Shown: in pieces, positions 44,219-51,831 of the stretch
How the letters are laid out: each line of letters starts with the position of its first letter
How positions within the stretch are numbered: position 1 is the stretch's first letter
NCBI GenBank assembly: GCA_019456165.1
Contig: VRUJ01000013.1
Location: 1-64,000, forward strand
Length of the DNA: 64,000 bases
Source: Chloroflexota bacterium
GTDB lineage: Bacteria > Chloroflexota > Anaerolineae > Anaerolineales > UBA11579
Direction: 5' to 3'
Notes under the pieces: model-generated
Database searches by the model: none
Seen by the model: the letters and a program-made list of their open reading frames with translations, nothing else
Told to the model about the DNA's origin: nothing
Program-made: the position numbers and the translations under genes

Positions 44219-44308
44219 TTCGGCGGCCTGGCTATCTTAGGCACCTGTTGGTGCCCTTAGACCCACAGCTTTGCGTCCTTGGCTTTCGCCAAGTTTGCCT
44301 TTATCGTG
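44219..44308 (-). promoter_or_regulatory. Cyclic di-GMP-I (GEMM) riboswitch, copy 2 (middle)
   Basis: Same architecture as its two neighbours: GGCAAACTTGGCGAAAGCCAAGG (hairpin with GAAA loop), ACGCAAAGC, the TCTAAGGGCACC-AACA-GGTGCC arm, tetraloop receptor TAAG and closing ATAGCCAGGCCGCCG. It differs from copy 1 in the first hairpin and from copy 3 at a few sites. It lies downstream of the intrinsic terminator that follows copy 3. A T7 run after it (minus strand) is preceded only by weak pairing. Confidence 0.9.
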
Positions 44309-44331
44309 TATTCGGTTATTAAGGTGCTAAC

Positions 44332-44357
44332 AAAAAGGCCCGGCATTTTGCCAGGCC
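44332..44357 (-). terminator. Intrinsic terminator between riboswitch copies 3 and 2
   Basis: Minus strand GGCCTGGCA-AAA-TGCCGGGCC, nine positions with one mismatch, followed by TTTTT. It begins about 20 nt after aptamer copy 3 and so is the natural expression platform of that copy: ligand binding would decide between termination here and readthrough to copies 2 and 1 and the secreted-protein gene. Confidence 0.85.
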
Positions 44358-44377
44358 AAAAATTCATGTTGTAGATC

Positions 44378-44466
44378 TTCGGCGGCCTGGCGATCCTAGG
44401 CACCTGTTGGTGCCCTTAAACCCAAAGCTTTGCGTCCTTGGCTTTCGCCAAGTTTGCCTTTATCGG
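44378..44466 (-). promoter_or_regulatory. Cyclic di-GMP-I (GEMM) riboswitch, copy 3 (gene-distal)
   Basis: First aptamer of the leader on the minus strand: GGCAAACTTGGCGAAAGCCAAGGACGCAAAGC core, the TTTAAGGGCACC-AACA-GGTGCC arm and TAGGATCGCCAGGCCGCCG. An intrinsic terminator follows at 44332-44357. Three nearly identical aptamers in series would give a steeper or logic-gated response. Confidence 0.9.
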
Positions 44467-44870
44467 AAATTCATGTTAATTTACTACTATTACAGAAACA
44501 TGTTACCACGAAAACTTACCTGCGCTCTTAACATTCTCGCAAGTTTAAAAAATCCTCTTGAATGAATAGGAACAATTTTTTCAGAACGTAGTTGTAAGTA
44601 GTTGATACCAATAAGGCATTTGTCACTGATTTATTAGGACATTTAACCCTATTTGAAATTAAATTTATTGCGTAATCTTATATTATATGTCCTGATTTTA
44701 AGCTGAATTTCAAGTATAATTTCTCTGTCTTCGATTAAAACTCTAAGATATTCCAGAGAACTTCCAAACCAACTTAGAGGGAACAAGATTGAAATGAAAT
44801 GTTAATCTATTTGAATAACAAATCAATATACAATAATATTTAATGATTTCCTATTTAGGACAAATGGCGT
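44467..44870. other. Intergenic region upstream of the riboswitch leader
   Basis: About 400 AT-rich bases. They should contain the promoter of the riboswitch transcript on the minus strand. At 44489-44510 the string ATTACAGAAACATGTTACCACG resembles the terminal sequence of the insertion-sequence remnants at 44871 and 58296. No gene is seen. Confidence 0.4.
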
Positions 44871-45023
44871 GTTAGTGAAGTATTGTTTCTGTAATTACCA
44901 AAAAAATATAGGTCAGGTATTCTTATGGTTGCGAAAACTAGAAAGAAGTTACACATGACCTATCAAAAAGATTGTATATTACCAGAAGAATTAATGGACA
45001 GATTGCTGCCAATGGATTTATGA
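44871..45023 (+). mobile_element. Insertion-sequence left end with transposase start (IS256-like?), remnant
   Basis: The first 105 bp (44871-44975) align with 58296-58192 on the minus strand through a terminal sequence (GTTAG...TTGTTTCTGTAATT), a GATAGGTCAGGTAT-like stretch, and AGTTACACATGACCTATCAA. Within it a 32-codon frame from 44925 reads MVAKTRKKLHMTYQKDCILP and then EELMDRLLPMDL, which resembles the N-terminus of mutator-type (IS256) transposases (K-x-C-x-LPEELL), and stops at 45023. The rest of the element is absent. The family call is tentative; the homology between the two copies is directly visible. Confidence 0.65.
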
Positions 45024-45105
45024 CCATCGGCATTCCGAAAAATTGAGGGGCTATTGCACTCGCTCCGTTCAGTGGTCTATTTATTAATTCAGGGAGGGTT
45101 CAACC

Positions 45106-48100
45106 ATGTTAGAAAAAGTAAAGCTGTTTCTAGCACCAAAAATATTCGAAGATGGGGAAAAAACGCGCGTCGCGAGACTGCTAAATATCCTTTTGTTAGC
45201 CACAATCCCATCGTTGGCATTGTTTATTATTATATCCGTACTTTTTAGCCCCACTATGGCGCAGCAGTGGCCTATCATTGGTTTCTTATTCTTATTAGCC
45301 GTGGGGGTATACGGATTGATGCGCAAAGGCCGCGTTAAGCTTGCCAGCTTTTCATTCGCTACCGGGTTATGGGCAGCGCTGACCTTCGCTGCTATTACTT
45401 CTGGAGGTGTTCAATCTCCAGGTTATATAAGCCTTATTAACGCGGTATTTGTTGCCGGCCTGCTCCTGGGTACGCGGGTTGGAATCACCTTCGCGGCAGT
45501 CAGCATTTTTACAGGATTAGCGCTGATCTATGCAGAGCTGAACGGTCTATTACCTCCACCTTGGATTGATCACACCCTAATTTCATTTTGGCTCCCCCAA
45601 GGGTTCTCCTTCATCATGGCAGCAATGATACTCTATTTGGCAACCAGTAGTATTAAACAAGCCTTGAATCGTGCCCAGTTGGAAATCGTCGAGCGTAAGC
45701 AAGCAGAAGGTGAGCTGCGTGAAGCATACCAAAATATTGATAACTTATTTAACGCTATCGGTCATCAAACGCTGATTCTGGATCCAGAATTTCACATAAG
45801 ATCAGCCAACGAAGCTGTCCTTGAGAAAATTGGTATGTCGCATGAAGAAATCCGAGGAAAAAAGTGTTATGAGATCTATCATGAGGCCAACGAACCTCCT
45901 GTAGGCTGCCCATGTAATAAAATAAAATTGACGGACCAAATCGAAACTGCTGAAATGGAAATAGAAGCTTTTGATGAAACTTACTTGGTCTCATGCACAC
46001 CTATACACGATGAGGCTGGTCAACTCGCACAAGTTATTCATATAGCGACCGATATCACCGAGCTTAAACACACCCACGATGAACTACAGCATTTGAAAAA
46101 ATTCAACGAAAGTATCATTCACAACATGCTGGAAGGGATTATGGTTATGGATGTTGAAGGAATTATTACCTTCATCAACCCGGCTTTATTAGTTTTACTG
46201 GGATACTCACCAGAGGAGATAATTGGCCAGCATTGGAAGAATATCGTGCCGCAGGATCAACACGAAATTGCTGATGGAGCAGAGGAGCGGCGTGCCAGAG
46301 GAGAGATAGGTCACTATGAGTTAATCCTCACTAACAAAAAGGGGATTAGTTTTCCTGTGCTTGTTGGTAGCGGGATAATGTATGATAAAGAAGAATTCGT
46401 GGGCAGCATTGCTGTCTTTACTGATATTAGCGAGAGTAAATTGGCTGAAGAAGCCTTGCGGGAAAGCGAGCTGCGTTACCGTGCGGTCGTTGAAGACCAA
46501 ACAGAGATGATAATTCGCTACCTGCCTGATAACACCCTCACTTTCGTGAATGAAGCTTTCTGTACCCATACCGGGAAACAACGCGAGGAATTAATTGCTC
46601 AGAGCTGGGTACCACTGGTATCCAAAGATAATAGGGAAATGGTTCTAAAGCATATCGCTTCTCTGGATCAGGAAACACCGTTTGTCACCTTCGAACAGAG
46701 GAGTTTTAGTCGTAATAAAGAATTGCAGTGGGAGCAGTGGACCAACCGGGTGTTATTTGATGAGAATGACCAAATCATAGAGTATCAAGGTATTGGTAGA
46801 GTAATTACCAAACGAAAACAAACAGAAGAGGCTTTACAAAGACATACGCACGACCTTGGGGAACGAGTAAAAGAACTAAACTGCCTGTATGGTATTTCCA
46901 AGTTGATTGAAAAAGAGGGGTTATCGATGGCGGAGATCCTAGAAGAGGCGGTTGAAATTATCCCTCCCGGCTGGCATTATCCGGAGATTACTTGTGCGCG
47001 TATTGAAGTTAGAGGCAATGAATACAAAACAACTAATTATAAGGAAACAAAGTGGAAACAAGAGGCTGATATTGTTTTGAATACGGAAAAAATCGGGGCT
47101 GTTGAAGTCAATTATTTAGAAGAAATGCCTGAATTGGATGAAGGACCTTTCCTCAAAGAGGAGAGAAATCTGATTAATGTAATTGCAGAACGGTTGGGAG
47201 ATATGTTGGCACGGTACAAGCAGGATGATCAGATCCAGTGCCAAATCCAACGGCTGGGCGCATTGCGCGAAATTGATAGAGCTATTAGCGGCAGTCTCGA
47301 CTTACGGATCACCCTAAATGTGGTTCTCGACCAGGTTGTCTCTCAATTAAATTTGGATGCAGCAGCTGTGTTATTGGTGGACTCACTGCATAGCCTGAAG
47401 TATACAGCAGGAAAAGGGTTTCGGTCTTTTGATGAAATTAGCTCTGCGCGCCTCCGAGTGGGGGAGAGTTATGCTGGCCGGGCAGCCTTGGAACGGCGGA
47501 CATTTAGCTTATCTGATATACAAGAACTTGATGTGCCTTCAGAATTCAACACCTTTTTACAGACAGAAGGTTTTGTGCACTATCGTGCCGTCCCTTTGAT
47601 CTCAAAAGGAGAGGTCCTAGGTGTTCTCGAAATATATAACCGCACTGCCGTTGATACTAGCGCTGGGTGGATGGAGTTCCTAGAAACTTTAACCGGGCAG
47701 GCCGCGATTGCGATTAACAACGCCACACTCTTTGATAGTTTACAGTCTGCAAAAACTGGGTTAGAGGTGGCTTATGACGCTACCCTGGAAGGCTGGGTGC
47801 GTGCCCTGGATATGCGCGATAAGGAAACCGAAGGCCATACCAGACGGGTGACTGAAGTAACCCTACGATTAGCCGCCCAAATGGGTGTACCCTCGAATAA
47901 GTTGATCCACTACTCGCGCGGCGCGCTGCTGCATGACATCGGTAAGATGACAGTTGGCGATGAAATTTTACATAAGCCGGGCCCTTTGAGTGACGAAGAA
48001 TGGGAGATAATGCGTAAGCATCCTGAATATGCGCGTGATTTCTTGGCAGGCATCGAGTATCTGGAACCAGCATTAGAGATCCCCTACAGCCATCACGAAA

Positions 48101-48336
48101 AGTGGGACGGGACTGGATATCCTCAAGGTTTGGAAGGTGAGCAAATCCCATTGGCGGCTCGCATCTTCGCGATAGTTGATGTATGGGATGCGCTAAGCAA
48201 CGACCGGCCCTATCGCAAAGCATGGTCTAAAAAGAAAGTACACAAGCATTTACGGGACAATTCTGGCTCACACTTTGATCCGCAAGTGGTTGAGGCGTTT
48301 TCGAAGACGCTCGAGAATGAAAGAGAGTTAATGTAG
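45106..48336 (+). CDS. Membrane multi-PAS/GAF HD-GYP c-di-GMP phosphodiesterase
   Basis: A 1076-residue sensor-effector. N-terminal membrane domain with about six helices (25-190), a coil (ALNRAQLEIVERKQAEGELREAYQNIDNL), three PAS domains (about 205-325, 330-455, 460-580), a GAF-like region (about 595-700), a GAF domain (about 725-870) and HD-GYP (about 890-1076). The output motifs are complete: HTRRVTEVTLRLAAQMG, LLHDIGKMTVGDEILHKPG and HHEKWDGTGYPQGLEGEQIPLAARIFAIVDVWDAL. The first PAS carries a Cys cluster (KKCYEIYHEANEPPVGCPC), possibly redox or metal sensing. The GAF/HD-GYP half is closely similar to the protein at 5519-7765. It has a strong ribosome site (GGGAGG) and likely degrades c-di-GMP read by the nearby riboswitches. 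Confidence 0.92.
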   Translation: MLEKVKLFLAPKIFEDGEKTRVARLLNILLLATIPSLALFIIISVLFSPTMAQQWPIIGFLFLLAVGVYGLMRKGRVKLASFSFATGLWAALTFAAITSGGVQSPGYISLINAVFVAGLLLGTRVGITFAAVSIFTGLALIYAELNGLLPPPWIDHTLISFWLPQGFSFIMAAMILYLATSSIKQALNRAQLEIVERKQAEGELREAYQNIDNLFNAIGHQTLILDPEFHIRSANEAVLEKIGMSHEEIRGKKCYEIYHEANEPPVGCPCNKIKLTDQIETAEMEIEAFDETYLVSCTPIHDEAGQLAQVIHIATDITELKHTHDELQHLKKFNESIIHNMLEGIMVMDVEGIITFINPALLVLLGYSPEEIIGQHWKNIVPQDQHEIADGAEERRARGEIGHYELILTNKKGISFPVLVGSGIMYDKEEFVGSIAVFTDISESKLAEEALRESELRYRAVVEDQTEMIIRYLPDNTLTFVNEAFCTHTGKQREELIAQSWVPLVSKDNREMVLKHIASLDQETPFVTFEQRSFSRNKELQWEQWTNRVLFDENDQIIEYQGIGRVITKRKQTEEALQRHTHDLGERVKELNCLYGISKLIEKEGLSMAEILEEAVEIIPPGWHYPEITCARIEVRGNEYKTTNYKETKWKQEADIVLNTEKIGAVEVNYLEEMPELDEGPFLKEERNLINVIAERLGDMLARYKQDDQIQCQIQRLGALREIDRAISGSLDLRITLNVVLDQVVSQLNLDAAAVLLVDSLHSLKYTAGKGFRSFDEISSARLRVGESYAGRAALERRTFSLSDIQELDVPSEFNTFLQTEGFVHYRAVPLISKGEVLGVLEIYNRTAVDTSAGWMEFLETLTGQAAIAINNATLFDSLQSAKTGLEVAYDATLEGWVRALDMRDKETEGHTRRVTEVTLRLAAQMGVPSNKLIHYSRGALLHDIGKMTVGDEILHKPGPLSDEEWEIMRKHPEYARDFLAGIEYLEPALEIPYSHHEKWDGTGYPQGLEGEQIPLAARIFAIVDVWDALSNDRPYRKAWSKKKVHKHLRDNSGSHFDPQVVEAFSKTLENERELM

Positions 48337-48608
48337 AGAAGAAAACGCGTCGAAATTTGACACATTAATTTCGTGGTTTAATCTTTCTTTTCAATTTTCA
48401 ATTCTTATTATTCTCAAGCAGTTTAGGTTGCGTAAAGAGTAAACGCTCCTCGTAATAACTATAGACACTTATTTTTTTATGGTATACAGAACAAAGAAAC
48501 TTTGATTAGGGATAAATTAGTAACCCCAATTGGTGAAGTACATTAAAAGAGAAGGTAAGTTCAACAGTAAAAAGTTCACCGAGTTTATTAATGAGGCCCT
48601 GAAAGAGG

Positions 48609-49265
48609 TTAGGTTTCCAGGAAAGTACCTAATGCCTTCACAATAATTGCATACTCACCTTTGGGTTCAATCTTCTGAACCTTTTGAGAAAATATTGGAA
48701 ACCAACGTCTTAAATGCTTATCCAAAAAAGCCCGTTGCGCTTTCTGGGTGTTGGCTATCTCTACCAATTCATTCGTTTCCAAAGCTGCGGCTTCCAACCC
48801 GCACAAATATGACATGAACTCCAATTCTACTGCCAGGTGGTCAGGCAATTCATTCAGACTGTTTGAGAGTTCAAGACCAAAATGATTGTATTGCCTTTCA
48901 AGTTGGGCTGCAACCCAACCCCTACCTCGACCTTCTGGGGCAAGAGTCAACGACTCATAAGGAGGTACTAGCGGTTTTATCAGAAACAACCGATTGTATT
49001 CCTGAACGAGTTTGCTAACACCCGTTTCATCCAAGGACAATAGTTGTTTTAATAAAGAACGTATAGAGCCTGCGAACTGTTTATCTTTCCAGAGAAATTC
49101 CATCTGCAGCAGTTCTGTAGACCCATTCCGAAGCACCTCTAACAAATGCTGATCTGGGTAAAGAAATAACCAAGCAAAAAAGCGGAATAAAGTTTGCTGC
49201 AGGATTACAGTTTCAATCGAAGAGTTGATGGGAAACTCAGAAAGTGAAGTCCCTGCTCCATCCAT
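48609..49265 (-). CDS. TorD/DmsD-family redox enzyme maturation chaperone
   Basis: A 218-residue all-helical protein of the NarJ/TorD/DmsD class. Family features: FRFFAWLFLYPDQHLLEVLRNG at the start, a VSKLVQEYNRLFLIKPLVPPYESL segment (conserved P-Y/P-E region) and LPDHLAVELEFMSYLCGLE (the conserved D-H-x-x-x-E-L-E-F-M). It would bind the twin-arginine signal of the molybdopterin subunit encoded upstream and hold it for cofactor insertion. It is the last gene of the four-gene respiratory operon, 20 bases after the NrfD gene. Confidence 0.9.
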   Translation of the reverse strand: MDGAGTSLSEFPINSSIETVILQQTLFRFFAWLFLYPDQHLLEVLRNGSTELLQMEFLWKDKQFAGSIRSLLKQLLSLDETGVSKLVQEYNRLFLIKPLVPPYESLTLAPEGRGRGWVAAQLERQYNHFGLELSNSLNELPDHLAVELEFMSYLCGLEAAALETNELVEIANTQKAQRAFLDKHLRRWFPIFSQKVQKIEPKGEYAIIVKALGTFLET

Positions 49266-49285
49266 TTTCAGTATATTCTCTTGAA

Positions 49286-51052
49286 TTAAGAAACTTCTCT
49301 TTCAGGAAACAATTCATAAACAATCGCGGCTAAGAAAACCAACATTACACCACCAATGAACAAAGCAGGTGAATATGGCAAGCGCGGGTTGCTGAACGAC
49401 TCGTTGGTGGGAATTCCAATCGGAGCAGCCAGGAAGAAGTAGCTCACGAATTGCAAAGCAAACCCGATTACTACCAAACCCAGGGACAAAATGGACCGTG
49501 TGGTTAATCCCGTCTCTGGTCCTGGTTTTCTTTCTACGATTGGATCGGACTTTGAAGCCTCAACTTCCATAATTGGGAATATTTTAAGAAAAGTTATAAA
49601 TAGTAAAACTCCAAAAGCCAATAACCCTAGAATAATGCTGTATTCAACCCAAGTAGGGCTATAAGAGCCAACATTGTAAGGAAGCAATGTGCCATGCGTT
49701 TGAGAGGGTACGACTATTAAGTACCTTTTCGCAATGGCTGCCAAATTAACCAAGATCCCAGATAGAACACTCCGGGCAATAATACTTTCTCTCAAGAAAG
49801 GGATATAGGAAACGATTGAGAGCAACGCCAGGATTGCAGCCGCCAATGGCAGCCACTGCATAAATGTCGTAGGTAACCCAATCACAGCTTGTTCGGTTGG
49901 GTTGAAAACTTCAATTGCCAGAACTGCCAGCAAAGCGATTGTAAATGTCCCTGTTGCGCGGGCTAACCGCCGTGTCGTACGCCGAAAATTAGGATTTTCA
50001 ATTATTTTCGGACTCGGAAGATATGGCGAAATTAAGATTCCTGCGGAAACAACCAACGTAAGGACAACTCCCCAAAATAGCCATGCATATTCCCCAATTA
50101 AAATAGCGTCTGATACACGCGCTTCATGCGGAGCCGCGGCATAGGATCCTGTCAACCAGTCGACTACCATAAAATAGAGATATGTCAAAATTAGGATTAT
50201 TGTGAAATTTCCCATCCACTTGAAAATCTCTGGTTTGAGCTGCTCCTCCAAACCTAAGACTTTACGCAGGATTGCAGTAATGATCATCAGAACACCAATC
50301 CCGGAGATACCAGCCATAATGACAAATGCAGGAGCTTGAAGAGAACCAAACCAACCCGGTCGACCTGCTTGTAAACCGAAGACGAAACCTAAGGTAGAGT
50401 GAGCGGTGATTAGCAAAGGCAAGATGGCTATTGATAGCCAAAGACTGGTAGTTGAATGCCTGGCCCGTTCTGCTGGAGTGTCTCGATAACCAGCTGCTAT
50501 TAACTTATATAAGGATTGAAACCGGCTAGATTTCTGGGCCATTATGGCTGCATCCCGGCGTACATCCAAGTATAGATAGACCATACTGCCAAACAAATAT
50601 CCAGAAATCACAAGGGTGAACGTGCCAAAGAAAGGAGATTGCGGCCTGGCATATCTAAAAAGATTTGTGAGGCCTCGTACTGGCTGGCCCAAATCTGGCA
50701 ATATGGTTAGCCCTGCCAAAATAAGCGAGATGACTGTTACCACTTCGGCCATGCGTGAGATTGGCTTAAGTTGTTTAAGGTTTAGCAAGCGGATCAAAGC
50801 TGCTAGTGTGATACCAGCAAAACTAACGCCTACAAAATAAATATCAAAGGAAATATATAAACCCCACGCCGCGCCTCCCATCGTTCCTATATCGCGTAGG
50901 CCGGTGACTATCAAACCTTCGCTCCATTGCCTTGAATATGCGTATACACCAAAGCTAATGAAACCAACCAGAATCAAGATCGCCGCCTGCCATTTTCGGC
51001 TCAGACTTGCTACTCCAAAAGGTAATTGTTCCGTATTAAACCTCATTGTCAC
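49286..51052 (-). CDS. NrfD/PsrC-type membrane quinol-interacting subunit
   Basis: A 588-residue membrane protein with more than ten predicted helices. The N-terminal half carries the NrfD/PsrC pattern (GAAWGLYISFDIYFVGVSFAGITLAALIRLLN, LPDLGQPVRGLTNLFRYARPQSPFFGTF), where quinol binds at the membrane outer face. It is longer than many PsrC/NrfD proteins (about 300-400 residues), with extra C-terminal helices. It starts within the 3' end of the ferredoxin gene (ATGA overlap). It should link the menaquinone pool to the ferredoxin and molybdopterin subunits. Confidence 0.9.
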   Translation of the reverse strand: MTMRFNTEQLPFGVASLSRKWQAAILILVGFISFGVYAYSRQWSEGLIVTGLRDIGTMGGAAWGLYISFDIYFVGVSFAGITLAALIRLLNLKQLKPISRMAEVVTVISLILAGLTILPDLGQPVRGLTNLFRYARPQSPFFGTFTLVISGYLFGSMVYLYLDVRRDAAIMAQKSSRFQSLYKLIAAGYRDTPAERARHSTTSLWLSIAILPLLITAHSTLGFVFGLQAGRPGWFGSLQAPAFVIMAGISGIGVLMIITAILRKVLGLEEQLKPEIFKWMGNFTIILILTYLYFMVVDWLTGSYAAAPHEARVSDAILIGEYAWLFWGVVLTLVVSAGILISPYLPSPKIIENPNFRRTTRRLARATGTFTIALLAVLAIEVFNPTEQAVIGLPTTFMQWLPLAAAILALLSIVSYIPFLRESIIARSVLSGILVNLAAIAKRYLIVVPSQTHGTLLPYNVGSYSPTWVEYSIILGLLAFGVLLFITFLKIFPIMEVEASKSDPIVERKPGPETGLTTRSILSLGLVVIGFALQFVSYFFLAAPIGIPTNESFSNPRLPYSPALFIGGVMLVFLAAIVYELFPEREVS

Positions 51053-51789
51053 ACCCTCACATTTACAATTTCTATTTCTCGGGTTTCCGTTGTCGGTGGA
51101 TGACCACCGACATAATGCACGCGTGGTTCAGCGCCAACATCCTCGAGATATTGGAACCCAGACTGCTCGTGCAATATTTGTGAAGCCTCGCTTTCAGGAT
51201 CTTCAAGGTCTCCAAAATGCAGCGCGTTTGTGGGACAGTTTGCTGCACAAGCTGGATCTAATCCATTTTCAACGCGGTGGATACAAAATGTGCATTTTTC
51301 GACGACCCCTTTCAAACGCCCACCTCCTGCATTATGACGCATTTCTGGGCCATATTCCAACTCTAAATCTGGGTTCGCGTAAGGAAGGACCTCCCCATCC
51401 AGGATTAATTCTATTTCCCTGTCATCTTCCCAGTTTAAGTAATGACTCTCTGCCGGGTTTCTCCAATTGAAATAGTTCACTCCGTAGGGACAGGCAACCT
51501 CACAATACCGGCATCCAATACACCGATCCCAATCAGTAGCAGTAAAGCCCTCTGCCATCTTATAACGAGCACCTACTGGGCAGACTTTCACGCATGGAGG
51601 GTTGTCACAATGCATGCATGGGCGAGGCATAAACCAGATGCGTGTGTTGGGGTATTCACCTTCCTCGAAGCGAAAAACATACATGAAGAAACTACCTTGA
51701 GGAGTATTATTTTCAACTTTACAAGCTTCCATACAAGCCCTGCACCCGGTACAACGACTAATATCTATTACCATTCCATATTTTGCCAT
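51049..51789 (-). CDS. Four-cluster ferredoxin subunit (PsrB/DmsB-like)
   Basis: A 246-residue iron-sulfur protein with 16 Cys in four groups: CTGCRACMEACK, CMHCDNPPCVKVCP, CIGCRYCEVACPYGVN and CTFCIHRVENGLDPACAANCP. These hold four [4Fe-4S] clusters and pass electrons between the NrfD-type subunit and the catalytic subunit. There is no signal peptide; in such complexes it is exported with the Tat-targeted catalytic subunit. It is placed between the catalytic and membrane subunit genes and overlaps the latter by four bases. Confidence 0.95.
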   Translation of the reverse strand: MAKYGMVIDISRCTGCRACMEACKVENNTPQGSFFMYVFRFEEGEYPNTRIWFMPRPCMHCDNPPCVKVCPVGARYKMAEGFTATDWDRCIGCRYCEVACPYGVNYFNWRNPAESHYLNWEDDREIELILDGEVLPYANPDLELEYGPEMRHNAGGGRLKGVVEKCTFCIHRVENGLDPACAANCPTNALHFGDLEDPESEASQILHEQSGFQYLEDVGAEPRVHYVGGHPPTTETREIEIVNVRV

Positions 51790-51831
51790 TTTCTTTTCTC
51801 CATCAACATTACTTTAGATACTAATAATTCC

